Assembly (NCBI GenBank): GCA_902629465.1
Contig: CACOQX010000004.1
Location: forward strand, 1-54,559
Direction of reading: 5' to 3'
Length of the DNA stretch: 54,559 nt
Origin: an uncultured SAR86 cluster bacterium
GTDB lineage: Bacteria > Pseudomonadota > Gammaproteobacteria > Magnimaribacterales > AG-339-G14
Both the position numbers and the translations under genes were made by a program. The notes under the pieces were generated by a model. It was not told the origin of the DNA. It ran no database searches and saw only the letters and a list, made by a program, of their open reading frames with translations. Below, in pieces: positions 1 to 9,218 of the stretch; positions within the stretch are counted from its first letter, which is position 1, and each line of letters begins with the position of its first letter.

Positions 1-341
1 TAATGCAAGTTGTCTATAAGATTAAGATGCGGAGTTAACTCAATCTTTTTTGAAAATCCGTTTTTACTTTTAATTTCTGCCAATACATTAAGATATGCGA
101 CAAAGCTTCTTGCTGGAGCAGAAGCGCTATTATCATCAGTCCAATAAGCAAGCATTTCTATATGTATATCAGTATCTTTTTCAGCTAAATGTAAGTCTTT
201 GGGAAAGATAATATCTTTTGGAGCGCCTTCAAAAATTAACTCAATGCCTGGTTGAATTGTTTTTTTGCCAATAATCATTTCTTCACTAAAAAGAGGAATA
301 AAAAATATAGTTAGCAGAAAAAATAAAATTTTATTAGACAT
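1..341 (-). CDS. P19-like periplasmic metal-binding (iron transport) protein, partial
   Basis: The 3' part runs off the window; 113 codons are visible. The start ATG at 341 lies 3 nt after the stop of the MBL gene, so it belongs to the same minus-strand operon. Residues 1-20 form a signal peptide with a hydrophobic core ending near FSEE. The mature part carries a D-I-H-I-E motif and, later, T-P-H-L-N-L-I-D-N-L-H. These align with the P19/FetP (Tpd) family elements DIHLE and MPMV...GPH, which hold the copper/iron ligands. The family Met ligand seems replaced by His here. The function, periplasmic Fe/Cu binding for iron uptake, is inferred by motif alignment from memory. If it is right, a permease such as FTR1 may follow outside the window. 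Confidence 0.5.
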   Translation of the reverse strand, partial: MSNKILFFLLTIFFIPLFSEEMIIGKKTIQPGIELIFEGAPKDIIFPKDLHLAEKDTDIHIEMLAYWTDDNSASAPARSFVAYLNVLAEIKSKNGFSKKIELTPHLNLIDNLH

Positions 342-344
342 TTT

Positions 345-2063
345 TTAACTCATAAAACTTTGTAGATCGAAGCAAGCAAAGAATTTTTTTATTTCTTTTT
401 CGTGTTTTGTATTAGTAGTTTTCTCAAGCATTAATTCGGATAAAGTTTTTTTGCCACATAAAACATCAAACCATGAATCTTTGCTTAATGAAATGCTGAG
501 ATCTGAATCTTCAGCCTTCCTTACTAATGCAATTGAATTTCTAATTGAATAAGTTATGGTCTCGCCATCGTCAAAGCTTATTTTTATATTCATATCTATT
601 TCCGAGGCTCTCTCGGGAACCAACAATACTCTTAACAATTTTAGCGAATTAGAAGCTTTACGTCTTTCAAGCTCTCTTTTGTTGAAACGATGACTCCTAA
701 AACGGCTTAAGTTTAAAGTTTGATCAAGTTCCAATGCTCTCGTAATACACCAATTCCTGATATTGGCTGCAGACGTCGAATAAGCTATACCTCTTAAAGC
801 GGCTGCTAGACGTTTTCTGTCTTCAAGTTCTCCCGCATCAGCTATTCCTTGATTGTTTAGGTCTGACCTTACTAGCCATGATGAAAGTTCTAAAGCCCAA
901 CGATAATCATCTTTTTGTAAAGCATCATCGATTATGGTTCTAACTTTTTCTTTCCCTCCGAACCCTACAATGAGTCTTTGAGAACGTTCTGGAGAGGGAA
1001 TTGGAAAAAGATTAGCCTCGTCTTCGTCAAACCAGCCGAATAATCCTGTATAGATCTGTCTGACATGATGTTCTACAACCCCATACAATTGTTGAGTAGT
1101 ATAGTGCTCTTTGAAATGAGAGGGCAATTTGATAATGCTTATAGTTTCGTTTAGTGTCAAACCCTTGTTCGCACATCTAACGGTTTGATCCCATAAAAAT
1201 TGAAGTGAATCTCTATAATTAGTAATAATTTTTTTTATTTCTTTTTTTCCCTTGAAAGGAGGTCCATGCGCGCCAATTAACTTTTCTGCATTAAGATCAG
1301 ACAAATGGTCTAGGCCTCTCATCATAATTCTTGGATCTCTATATTCTTCTCCTCGTATAGCAAAAACATTAAATAAAACCGGCCAAAGAAGATTGTTAAT
1401 TGCCAGTTTCATATCAGGAAACCAAATCGTTATAGAGTCGGTCGCATCAGATGGTGCAGGAAAAAACTCTACTTGTAAGCCTGCAATTGTTGCTTTTGTT
1501 GGTTCATCAAATGAATATTTTGGTGGAATATAGCCATTGGTAAATGGAGCATGTTCAGGATTACGAAAAAAATTTCCTAAGCCTAAATTAACAATACCAT
1601 CAGGGCCTTCTTGAGGCATGGAAGTCGCAAACTGATGAGCTAGGCCTCTCGTTACTCTAGGAGCAACCTCACCACCAAATCTATCTAAATTTGCTTGAAT
1701 TCCTGCATGTCCCCATATATCTAGTTTCTCATTTTCGTCAAGAAGTGTTTGAGTACCGCCAACATAATGAAAGTGAGTATAAATACATGCAACAACCGGT
1801 GCCTGGGTTTCCTTTCTTACTTCTTTTAAGGCTGCAGACATTTCTTGGTTGCTTTCGCCTGTATCAATACAAATTAATCCTTCGGGTCCTTGTACAAAAG
1901 ATTGATTGGACAGTCCATTACCAATTAGTGACCAAGCATTGTCGCCCACTTTATAGAGCTTTTTTTCAAGGCGTTTAGAATGTTCCAAAGTATTGGGATG
2001 AGCCAACTGTCCTTTGGGCCCCGTTTGTGTAGCTCCTGGCTCGAAAGAATCATCTACACTCAT
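345..2063 (-). CDS. alkylsulfatase-like MBL-fold protein with degenerate metal site
   Basis: This 572-residue protein has the three-part layout of SdsA1/YjcS linear alkylsulfatases. There is an N-terminal metallo-beta-lactamase region (GLICIDTGES at about 62-71, THFHYVGG at 96-103, GAHGPP near 265), a middle helical dimerisation domain, and a C-terminal SCP2-like domain from about 450. In active family members the motif is HxHxDH. Here H97 and H99 remain but the Asp and His are V101 and G102, and the later Glu ligands also look replaced. There is no signal peptide. It sits 12 nt downstream of the amine oxidase gene. It is either a non-sulfatase relative with altered chemistry or a metal-free derivative. 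The family is fairly certain; the activity is not. Confidence 0.8.
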   Translation of the reverse strand: MSVDDSFEPGATQTGPKGQLAHPNTLEHSKRLEKKLYKVGDNAWSLIGNGLSNQSFVQGPEGLICIDTGESNQEMSAALKEVRKETQAPVVACIYTHFHYVGGTQTLLDENEKLDIWGHAGIQANLDRFGGEVAPRVTRGLAHQFATSMPQEGPDGIVNLGLGNFFRNPEHAPFTNGYIPPKYSFDEPTKATIAGLQVEFFPAPSDATDSITIWFPDMKLAINNLLWPVLFNVFAIRGEEYRDPRIMMRGLDHLSDLNAEKLIGAHGPPFKGKKEIKKIITNYRDSLQFLWDQTVRCANKGLTLNETISIIKLPSHFKEHYTTQQLYGVVEHHVRQIYTGLFGWFDEDEANLFPIPSPERSQRLIVGFGGKEKVRTIIDDALQKDDYRWALELSSWLVRSDLNNQGIADAGELEDRKRLAAALRGIAYSTSAANIRNWCITRALELDQTLNLSRFRSHRFNKRELERRKASNSLKLLRVLLVPERASEIDMNIKISFDDGETITYSIRNSIALVRKAEDSDLSISLSKDSWFDVLCGKKTLSELMLEKTTNTKHEKEIKKFFACFDLQSFMS

Positions 2064-2075
2064 TTCAAGTCAAAA

Positions 2076-3974
2076 CTACTTATTGCTTTTTGATATGGAC
2101 GAGCAGCTTGGAGGGAGATTAATAGTAGGATTTTGATCGAAAAACCCAACTGGAATTAGATGAATGCCACAATACTCTACAGGCATTACCGGCCAGTCTT
2201 CTGGGCGTGGAATATGTGTTACTCCAAAAGTAAGCCAGGTAACCAAATCACATTCGCTTATGTTTCTGTCCTTTGCGGTTATCTCTTCTAAACCGCCCTC
2301 GCCAGAATGCATTACAGTATGTCTGCCTCCTCCTGACCTTTCCTCGTTCTGAAATGGTGTTGCCCAAATGTTATGTTTAGCAAAAGCAGCTCTTTTTCCA
2401 GGTGGAGAATCAGGATCTGATAGGAGTGTTGGCGTATTTCCGTAAAGTATCTTATAAGATGTAGGCGCACCAACTTTATTAAGTTTGTTGGGATTTACAA
2501 TTTTCCATGTACGACTTTTTTCTGGAGCGATATTCCTCTGAGCCTCACTCTCTTTAGTTAAATGCGATGAAACAGCTTGAAATTGAGTACCTTCTGGATT
2601 CACGTTATTAATTGGTAAGGGCTCAACATTTGTTTCAAATAACTGATTATCTCCATCATCCAAATCCCAATCAATTCTCACATTGAAAAGATGTTGATGA
2701 ATTGGCGAAGCTAACTCAGGAGAAATTTTAAAATCTTGTCCTGATTTATGGATATCTTCATGATATGCGCTTATTCCAACCACGCCAGTAAGTTTTATTT
2801 CCAATTGAATAGTGCCATCTAGATATAAATACCAAAATATACCGTAATCGTAATTACCTATGGTTGCAAAAGAACTTACCACAAGACGACGTGATCTTCT
2901 TACCTCGTTATATCCCATTTGAGTTGAATCATTGTGTTTCCATTGAACCCCAAAATCTTCTTCATGAATGCATATTGCATTTTCGATTGTTTCGACGGAG
3001 CCATCAAAAGCTAATTTATACGCATCTAAATAATGTATTTCACCTAGGCAGTCGCATCCCAAGGTTAAAGAATTTGTCATAGTACCAAATCCATATTCAG
3101 TGCCATCGTGAACTGCTTTCCACCAATGCATTGGGTCGGATGAGCCATAAGGCACTACCATATCCGATAATCCTGCTCGGTAGAAAATTGGTCTATTATT
3201 TAAAGAGACCTGATGCAAGGCTAAACCTTCAATAGGATCAATAGAAGCTCTTAGTTGCCAACCCTCCCAAGAAATCAAATTATCTTCAACAACAAATCCG
3301 ACTCCTTCTGGTTGAGTGATGGCAATTTCCTTTGGATTGGCTCTCAACGACTCTTGACCATCTTTATCATATCTAGCATGAGCTTCAGGAACTTTTACCA
3401 CTCCATGATCTTCAATTTCGACAACCTTATTTTCAGTAAGATCGATATGTGCAATTAAACCTTGAATAGGTCGAGCATAAGCATTGTCCCTTTCACTTTC
3501 TTTTAAAAATGATATTGCTTTGAGAGCTCTATTACCGTTTTTAATGTTCTTATTGACGAACCCTCCACCGGGCCAGGGATCTATTTGAATGAGACTCAAA
3601 TCTTTAATACCTCTTTTTTCCAATGCCTTTTGATAATTCTCATCGCCCAAAGTTAGCTCAATCGCCTTAAAGATCTCAGCCAACGTGTATGTTGGTCCTG
3701 CCTTATTAGAAATTTTCTCTTCTTTCAAAAGCTCTTTTTTTGAGAGATTTATTTCGGCTTCGAAGCCGACGGATTTTTGGTCTACTCCAACGATTTTTAC
3801 AAACCTTTCTAAGTTAGTGCTTTCCTTGAGTAATTTTTTGTCTGGCTCTTCTAGGGAAATGTAACTAAAGAAAGAATTTTCATGTTCTTTGTTCGATTTT
3901 CTGAGAATAGAGACTGCTTCTCCTATTTCAGATGCACTAAGAGTACTCAAAGGATGATTATAGCTTTGGCTCAT
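2076..3974 (-). CDS. copper-containing primary amine oxidase (TPQ enzyme)
   Basis: This 632-residue protein matches the Arthrobacter-type copper amine oxidases, which oxidatively deaminate primary amines to aldehydes, releasing ammonia and H2O2. Visible hallmarks are the cofactor motif T371-I-G-N-Y375-D-Y, with Y375 the topaquinone precursor, and the catalytic base D290 in HDGTEYG. The copper ligands are H426 and H428 (HQH), with H587 in the conserved stretch THIPRPEDWPVMP. The two small N-terminal domains occupy about residues 1-215. No signal peptide is seen, so it is probably cytosolic, unlike E. coli TynA. It precedes the MBL-fold gene by 12 nt and follows a small secreted-protein gene by 29 nt, which suggests one transcript. 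All catalytic residues are intact. Confidence 0.93.
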   Translation of the reverse strand: MSQSYNHPLSTLSASEIGEAVSILRKSNKEHENSFFSYISLEEPDKKLLKESTNLERFVKIVGVDQKSVGFEAEINLSKKELLKEEKISNKAGPTYTLAEIFKAIELTLGDENYQKALEKRGIKDLSLIQIDPWPGGGFVNKNIKNGNRALKAISFLKESERDNAYARPIQGLIAHIDLTENKVVEIEDHGVVKVPEAHARYDKDGQESLRANPKEIAITQPEGVGFVVEDNLISWEGWQLRASIDPIEGLALHQVSLNNRPIFYRAGLSDMVVPYGSSDPMHWWKAVHDGTEYGFGTMTNSLTLGCDCLGEIHYLDAYKLAFDGSVETIENAICIHEEDFGVQWKHNDSTQMGYNEVRRSRRLVVSSFATIGNYDYGIFWYLYLDGTIQLEIKLTGVVGISAYHEDIHKSGQDFKISPELASPIHQHLFNVRIDWDLDDGDNQLFETNVEPLPINNVNPEGTQFQAVSSHLTKESEAQRNIAPEKSRTWKIVNPNKLNKVGAPTSYKILYGNTPTLLSDPDSPPGKRAAFAKHNIWATPFQNEERSGGGRHTVMHSGEGGLEEITAKDRNISECDLVTWLTFGVTHIPRPEDWPVMPVEYCGIHLIPVGFFDQNPTINLPPSCSSISKSNK

Positions 3975-4003
3975 TATTTAAAGTATATAAGATTGCCTGA
4001 AAA

Positions 4004-4315
4004 TTATTTCTTTTTATTTACTTCGTAGGCTTTAGAATTTTTTGGAAAGGAAGAGCCTTTGATTATCGAAGCACGTTTTAATATTTCATCGTATTTAGTG
4101 CATTCAAACTCCCTAAACTTCATGTAGTCTTTTAACATGTCCTTTAAATTATACCTTATAGGCGCCCTGTAAATTAGGAAGCATGCATCAAACTCTGTTA
4201 ATTCTTTAAATTTAATAGTCTCTTTAACTATTGGCAGGGGCTTTTTTTCTTCCGCAACGAAACTATGAATGCTGAAAAGAAAAAGAACTACAAGGACGAT
4301 TTTTTTAATAAACAT
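4004..4315 (-). CDS. small secreted protein of unknown function
   Basis: This protein has 103 residues. Residues 1-21 form a clear Sec signal peptide (KK followed by a hydrophobic run, then SFVAEE). The mature part is basic and charged, with two Cys residues (in DACFL and EFECTK) that could form one disulfide in the periplasm. I do not recognise the family. It is the first gene of the minus-strand run leading into the amine oxidase, and a promoter-like sequence lies just upstream. It could be a small c-type or iron-related accessory protein, but no CxxCH or other cofactor motif is present. Confidence 0.65.
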   Translation of the reverse strand: MFIKKIVLVVLFLFSIHSFVAEEKKPLPIVKETIKFKELTEFDACFLIYRAPIRYNLKDMLKDYMKFREFECTKYDEILKRASIIKGSSFPKNSKAYEVNKKK

Positions 4316-4341
4316 TTATTATCACAAAATTTTTTTTAATA

Positions 4342-4369
4342 ATTTTAAAGTAGTAGCTATATCAGTCAA
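4342..4369 (-). promoter_or_regulatory. sigma70-like promoter of the amine-oxidase operon
   Basis: Read on the minus strand, TTGACT (4369-4364), a 16-nt spacer and TAAAAT (4347-4342) precede the start of the secreted-protein gene at 4315. This would give a leader of about 20 nt. It is inferred from consensus only. Confidence 0.5.
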
Positions 4370-4389
4370 GAATAGCTAATCTTAAATAT

Positions 4390-4551
4390 ATGGATAGAAA
4401 TGAACGGTTAGGCCGGTCAATCCATGCAAGACAAAGAAGGGCTCGTTTGAAGAAAACGCTCTCGCATAGAAGCGAAAATTTATATGCCCATCTTGACAGG
4501 TTGAGACACAAAAAAAGGAAATTCCATATAAAGCATCCTCTAGTTAATTAG
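4390..4551 (+). CDS. small, very basic hypothetical protein (53 aa)
   Basis: An ATG-to-TAG frame of 53 codons sits in the otherwise empty 249-bp gap between two minus-strand genes. The product is rich in Arg, Lys and His, with few acidic residues and no hydrophobic segment. Its composition resembles nucleic-acid-binding or ribosome-associated small proteins. No clear Shine-Dalgarno sequence precedes the ATG. The base composition is less AT-rich than the flanking spacer, which supports coding. I do not recognise a family, and it could be a chance frame. Confidence 0.4.
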   Translation: MDRNERLGRSIHARQRRARLKKTLSHRSENLYAHLDRLRHKKRKFHIKHPLVN

Positions 4552-4564
4552 AGAAACAAGAGGA

Positions 4565-5422
4565 TTAAGTTTTATATTTTTTGATCATGCTCGTAAGAGG
4601 CTTTAGGTGCATGGAAACATTTGGTCCAAATACCTCCTCAATATCTCCTTTTTCCTTTTCTCCATAAAAATCTAAAATACCTTTTTTATAACTTTCTCTG
4701 CTCTTCAAAAGCTCCCAATATTTTTTTATATTCGGTAACTCCTCAATCTCTAAAATTTTGTCTAGCCTGACGTCTGACAGTCTATGAAAACAACACATTA
4801 AATTAATATCTATATGAGAAAATTTACCTAAAAAATATGGCCCTGAGTCTTTTAAATTTTTTTCTATATCCATTAAACTTCTCACTAAAACTTTATAACA
4901 CCTAGCTGCTACGGGTTTGTGAATGTTGAAAAATTTCATGGCTAGAAACCCCCACCCTCTTTCTCTTAAAGGGTGCTTCCAAAATACTTTTATGGCCTGA
5001 AAAAAAGATAAATATTTCTTAACCATAAAGTTGATTAAAATAAATGAAAAAGGAGGTATTGCCGTTCCAAGAGTTTTGCCGAAAGGTACGCCATCTGTAA
5101 GAGTCGTATCTTCTACCCAAGAATTTAATTTTTCTTGATCAACATCAACGGGCCATAAGTCAATATCTATCTCACCAGTCAGTTTATTCAGTCTTTTGAT
5201 AATGTTTGTGCTTTCTGTGACAATCTCGCCATCTAAGTCAATGGAAGGAACAACGCCTTTTGGATTTATCGCAAGATATTCCGGAGAAAGGTTTTCTCCT
5301 TTAGGATAATGATCAACAAGTTTGATCAAGTTACTTTCATAAGAAAGCCCTTTTTCTGCCAAGGCAACGCGAACCATTTGACTGCATAAAGACCATCTAG
5401 CGTGATAAAGCTTTAGTTTCAT
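4565..5422 (-). CDS. glutathione S-transferase family protein
   Basis: This protein has 285 residues. The N-terminal thioredoxin-like GST domain is clear: LYHARWSLCSQMVR at about 5-18 holds the catalytic Ser/Cys region, NPKGVVPSIDLDG is the cis-Pro glutathione-binding element, and ES in VTESTNI contacts the glutamyl group. The C-terminal all-helical domain (about 95-285) is longer than in typical 200-residue GSTs. The start overlaps the stop of the SGNH hydrolase gene by 4 nt (ATGA), so the two are co-translated. The substrate is unknown. It is probably cytosolic detoxification or a glutathione-dependent catabolic step. Confidence 0.8.
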   Translation of the reverse strand: MKLKLYHARWSLCSQMVRVALAEKGLSYESNLIKLVDHYPKGENLSPEYLAINPKGVVPSIDLDGEIVTESTNIIKRLNKLTGEIDIDLWPVDVDQEKLNSWVEDTTLTDGVPFGKTLGTAIPPFSFILINFMVKKYLSFFQAIKVFWKHPLRERGWGFLAMKFFNIHKPVAARCYKVLVRSLMDIEKNLKDSGPYFLGKFSHIDINLMCCFHRLSDVRLDKILEIEELPNIKKYWELLKSRESYKKGILDFYGEKEKGDIEEVFGPNVSMHLKPLTSMIKKYKT

Positions 5423-6210
5423 AGAAAATCTTCTGGAAAATATTTTTTTAGATTTAATCTAACTAGTTTAGTCCAGATTTGATAACCCTTTTCATTCATA
5501 TGAAGCTTATCATCTGAGTAAAGCTCGAGCCTTGGCACATTATTTGGAGACAACATTGGAGAGGACACATCGATATAAATCAAATTTGGATCTGACTTTG
5601 CTAGATTTCTTACAGCGTCATTCCACTCTTGTTGTCTTTGCCTTTGATCTAATCTGCTGGGTGAAGGTTGAATACTTATGGCAAAAACCTTGGTCCTAGG
5701 AAGTTCTTTTTTAACGGAATTAAAAAAAGTTTGAAATTCAGCAAAAACATCCTGAGGAGAATTCAAGCCATTGATATCGTTTGAGCCACAAAAAAATATG
5801 ATTGCCCTAGGCTTATAAGGAAAAACAATTTTGTCTAAATGTCGGTTTATGTGTTTAGTGTGCGCTCCGCCAAAACCCCTATTGATGACCGTTAAGGGTT
5901 TCATGTCCGCTGCCAAAGATTGCCAAAGCCTGATCGAAGAACTTCCTATAAATAGAAATTGATTTATTGGGGGAAAAAAAATCTTATCCTGTTGAACAAA
6001 TTGCTCAATATCTGCATCAAAGCGATTTGGTGAGTTGTAACTTCGAATATTTTGTGTCCAATATTTTAACTCCTCATCATCAAGTTCATAGCCAAGTGCT
6101 TTTGCTTTCTCTATAGCGTAATTCTCCCAATATTTTTCATAGGCAAACCATCCTCCTAAAACAAGTGTTAGTAAAGTACCAATCAAGTAATAGAAAGCTC
6201 TTTTAGTCAT
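5419..6210 (-). CDS. membrane-anchored SGNH/GDSL-family hydrolase
   Basis: This 263-residue protein has one N-terminal hydrophobic segment (about 6-23), which makes it periplasm-facing and anchored. All four SGNH blocks are visible: the nucleophile in GSSSIRLW (Ser near 91), Gly in NRGFGGAH (block II), GSND with Asn144 (block III), and D234-x-x-H237 in DDKLHMNEKGY (block V). Members are esterases or lipases that act on small esters or carbohydrate acetyl groups; the substrate cannot be told here. The gene is the upstream partner of the GST gene, with a 4-nt overlap. Confidence 0.85.
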   Translation of the reverse strand: MTKRAFYYLIGTLLTLVLGGWFAYEKYWENYAIEKAKALGYELDDEELKYWTQNIRSYNSPNRFDADIEQFVQQDKIFFPPINQFLFIGSSSIRLWQSLAADMKPLTVINRGFGGAHTKHINRHLDKIVFPYKPRAIIFFCGSNDINGLNSPQDVFAEFQTFFNSVKKELPRTKVFAISIQPSPSRLDQRQRQQEWNDAVRNLAKSDPNLIYIDVSSPMLSPNNVPRLELYSDDKLHMNEKGYQIWTKLVRLNLKKYFPEDFL

Positions 6211-6265
6211 GACGTTATTTATGTGATTAAATAATTACATATGCTATCAAAAAAATTAAAAATCG

Positions 6266-6646
6266 ATGTTAGATAAAGTTTTTCTTTTTATATTTGGTAT
6301 CGAATGGTTCGGTTTTGGAGTTTTAGGACTTTTCTTTCCAGAAGTCATTTCTAATATGATTGGTATTAGTCAAACTTCTGATTTCTTTTTAAGCGAAACC
6401 AGAGCTTGGTATTCTTTTTTCACAATTTTAGGATTGATGTCATTGATTAGTATCTATCGAGTCAGACTCAGAAAAAAAGTTTACTTAACATTCGGTATTT
6501 TAATGGGTAGTTTTTTGATTGGCAGAACTTTAAGTTTTTTTCTCGATAATAGCTTTGGCACAGGTACTGCAATTGCTTTTGCAAATGAATTTATAGTTTT
6601 TGTAATTGCTTACTGGCGATATACGAAAAGAGATTTTATTTTTTAA
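6266..6646 (+). CDS. small four-helix membrane protein, DUF4345-like
   Basis: This protein has 126 residues with four predicted transmembrane helices at roughly 5-27, 48-64, 71-90 and 100-118. The Gly-rich first helix, the Pro in LFFPE, and the pattern of an Arg in ETRAWY followed by GRTLSFF and a Glu near the last helix resemble DUF4345 proteins. No function is known. It is transcribed alone between two minus-strand genes, with no obvious Shine-Dalgarno sequence. Confidence 0.6.
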   Translation: MLDKVFLFIFGIEWFGFGVLGLFFPEVISNMIGISQTSDFFLSETRAWYSFFTILGLMSLISIYRVRLRKKVYLTFGILMGSFLIGRTLSFFLDNSFGTGTAIAFANEFIVFVIAYWRYTKRDFIF

Positions 6647-6650
6647 AATC

Positions 6651-7589
6651 CTAGAGATTCTTTTTAAAAAAATCTAAAGCGTCTTTTTGACATTGGCGTC
6701 TTATTTGCCAATCGCCTCCAGTGCTTGCGCCAAAATGGATTTCTCCCGATTCAAAAATTTTCAGTCTATCTTCCGGCTGATTCATTCCCAGCTTTTCTCC
6801 AGAGTCAGTTTCATAGGTCATGTTACCGTCCTTAGCAACTGAACAAAATTTCTCAGATACTGCAATAGCATCAGGCCAATGCGTGACAGGATTTATGGAA
6901 TCGAAGCTATGTTCTCCTCCAGGGTAAGATATTACTGAGCTGTTACCGCCAGATGCATTTATGATATCTGACATTTGATGCACCAAGGCTGCTGGAGTGT
7001 AATTATCACTCTCGCCAACAAGATTTAAGATTGGTCCCGTATTCCACCTGTTCTCTTCAGGTTTGATATAAGTCGCTGGATAAAAAGGCAGACAACATTT
7101 GAATCTTTCACCATTGGGAGCTAATTTTTCAGCTAAAGGTTCCCAAAATGAATAAAAACTTACTGTGCCGCCTAAACTCCAGCCAGTAATACCTATTCTT
7201 GAAGAGTCAACATCAGGATGTCTGGATACAATTTTTAGGGCTTCGAAGGTATCTACCATCATCATGGCAGCTGTAACTGACATTTGATCCTCAACGGTAG
7301 ATGCAACACCCCTAGAATCAAAACTATGAACTCTGAAAATCGCAAACCCTGCTTCTAAAAAATTTAATATGTGTTCGTGATGATGCCCTGCCCAATTGTC
7401 ACTACCATGGACGCAAAAAATTACTGGAAAAGGACCTTTACCTTTTTCGGGAAATATTAACCAGCCTTGGGCATCTATTTCTGGAGCTTCATCTAACTCG
7501 TTCAAAATATGATAAAACTCAAAAGGATTTGAAGATTTATATTCTAAATATCCTTGCTGGCCACTTTTAAACTCTATAGTTTCATTCAT
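6651..7589 (-). CDS. dienelactone hydrolase-like alpha/beta hydrolase
   Basis: This 312-residue protein has the complete alpha/beta-hydrolase set. The nucleophile elbow GWSLGG carries Ser138, Asp195 lies in GESDNYTP, and His227 lies in GGEHSF. An HGSDNW element at 61-66 probably forms the oxyanion region. The order and spacing resemble dienelactone hydrolase and acetyl-xylan-esterase-like proteins. No signal peptide is seen, so it should be cytosolic. It diverges from pckA with only 28 nt between the two starts. The substrate is unknown. Confidence 0.8.
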   Translation of the reverse strand: MNETIEFKSGQQGYLEYKSSNPFEFYHILNELDEAPEIDAQGWLIFPEKGKGPFPVIFCVHGSDNWAGHHHEHILNFLEAGFAIFRVHSFDSRGVASTVEDQMSVTAAMMMVDTFEALKIVSRHPDVDSSRIGITGWSLGGTVSFYSFWEPLAEKLAPNGERFKCCLPFYPATYIKPEENRWNTGPILNLVGESDNYTPAALVHQMSDIINASGGNSSVISYPGGEHSFDSINPVTHWPDAIAVSEKFCSVAKDGNMTYETDSGEKLGMNQPEDRLKIFESGEIHFGASTGGDWQIRRQCQKDALDFFKKNL

Positions 7590-7617
7590 TATAAAATAAG
7601 AACAATTCCCAAGCTCC

Positions 7618-9210
7618 TTGAGAAGTGTTTATGAAGTTTGGCATAATAATCTACCTTTTTTAGAAAATTTACAACCTGGAAAAATTTTGAGTGCTAATTT
7701 ACCAATCGATGAACTTATTAAGATTGCGATCGACAATAAAGAAGGTGTATTAGCGAGTAACGGTGCTTTGGTTGTAACTACGGGGAAAAGAACTGGAAGA
7801 AGCCCTGCAGATAAATTTATTGTAGATGATGCAATTACCCACGAAACAGTCAATTGGAATAAAGACAGCCAACCCATAGAGTCAGAAAAATTTGCTAGGC
7901 TTTGGCAAGATTCAGAAGACTACTTAAAAGGAAAAAATATTTTTACCGCCGACTTGCATGTAGGTGCAAGTGAAGAACACTACCAACCCGTTCACGTTGA
8001 AAACGAACTAGCCTGGCATAATGTTTTTTGTCAGAGCCTGTTCATAAAACCGAATTCTTTTAATCAAAGTAACAAACATGTTTGGACTTTAAGATCTCTA
8101 CCTAATTTTAAGTGTAAGCCTGAATTACATGGTACAAATTCGGATGGAATCATTATAGTTAATTTCACTGATAAGAAAGTTCTAATTCTTGGAATAGCTT
8201 ATGCAGGAGAGATGAAGAAATCTATGTTTGGAGTAATGAATTTTATGTTGCCGGATGCAGATGTTTTGCCGATGCATTGTGCAGCTAATGCTGGAGAAGA
8301 TGGTGATGTCTCATTATTTTTTGGGCTATCTGGAACAGGAAAGACAACACTTTCAGCTGATCCAGAAAGATGGCTAATTGGAGATGATGAGCATGGCTGG
8401 GGTAACGGTATCGTCTTCAATATAGAAGGTGGTTGCTATGCTAAGACAGTAGACTTATCGCAAAAAAACGAACCTGTAATTTGGAATGCCATAAAACATG
8501 GTTCAGTAGTTGAAAACGTTGTTTTCAATCCTTCTACACTAGAAATTGATTACGGCGATCAAACTCTCACAGAAAACACTCGAGCCGTTTATCCTCTTAG
8601 CCATGTGGAGCAACATTTAGAGAAAAATTACGGTGGAGAACCTCAAAACATAATATTTCTAACTTGTGATTTAACGGGCGTAATGCCGCCAGTTTCAATT
8701 TTATCCAAAGAAGCTGCAGCCTATCATTTTCTAAGCGGTTACACTGCCAAAGTAGGCTCTACAGAATTAGGTTCTTCATCAGAAATAGACTCTACCTTTT
8801 CAAATTGCTATGGAGCGCCTTTTTTTCCAAGGCCGGCAAAAGTATATGCAGAATTACTTATGAAAAGAATAGAAGAATTCGGTAGTAAAATTTTTATCGT
8901 TAATTCTGGTTGGACAGGTGGTCCTTATGGAGTAGGGAAACGTTTTGACATACCCGTTACTAGATCCGTAATAAAAGCTATACAAGACGGCTCAATAAAT
9001 GACGTCGAAACAGAAACACTAGATATTATGAACGTAAAAGTGCCTACAAAGCTTAATGATGTTGATACAAAACTATTAAATCCATCTGAAACATGGTCTA
9101 GCAAGGATGATTATGATAATGCAGCTAGGAAATTAGCAGCTAAATTTAAGGAAAACATTGATAAGTTTGATATCTCAGATGAAATAAGACAGGCTGGGCC
9201 AATTATCTAA
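7618..9210 (+). CDS. pckA: phosphoenolpyruvate carboxykinase (ATP)
   Basis: This 530-residue protein converts oxaloacetate and ATP to PEP, CO2 and ADP, the first committed step of gluconeogenesis. Signatures are TGRSP at about 59-63, the P-loop GLSGTGKT at 236-243, the Mg-binding LIGDDEHGW that follows, and GGPYGVG near the C-terminus. Length and N-terminal spacing match the ATP-dependent family. The start is a TTG at 7618. An in-frame TAA at 7597 rules out a much longer form, and no ATG lies near the expected N-terminus. gshA follows after 8 nt. Confidence 0.96.
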   Translation: MRSVYEVWHNNLPFLENLQPGKILSANLPIDELIKIAIDNKEGVLASNGALVVTTGKRTGRSPADKFIVDDAITHETVNWNKDSQPIESEKFARLWQDSEDYLKGKNIFTADLHVGASEEHYQPVHVENELAWHNVFCQSLFIKPNSFNQSNKHVWTLRSLPNFKCKPELHGTNSDGIIIVNFTDKKVLILGIAYAGEMKKSMFGVMNFMLPDADVLPMHCAANAGEDGDVSLFFGLSGTGKTTLSADPERWLIGDDEHGWGNGIVFNIEGGCYAKTVDLSQKNEPVIWNAIKHGSVVENVVFNPSTLEIDYGDQTLTENTRAVYPLSHVEQHLEKNYGGEPQNIIFLTCDLTGVMPPVSILSKEAAAYHFLSGYTAKVGSTELGSSSEIDSTFSNCYGAPFFPRPAKVYAELLMKRIEEFGSKIFIVNSGWTGGPYGVGKRFDIPVTRSVIKAIQDGSINDVETETLDIMNVKVPTKLNDVDTKLLNPSETWSSKDDYDNAARKLAAKFKENIDKFDISDEIRQAGPII

Positions 9211-9218
9211 AAAAAATT

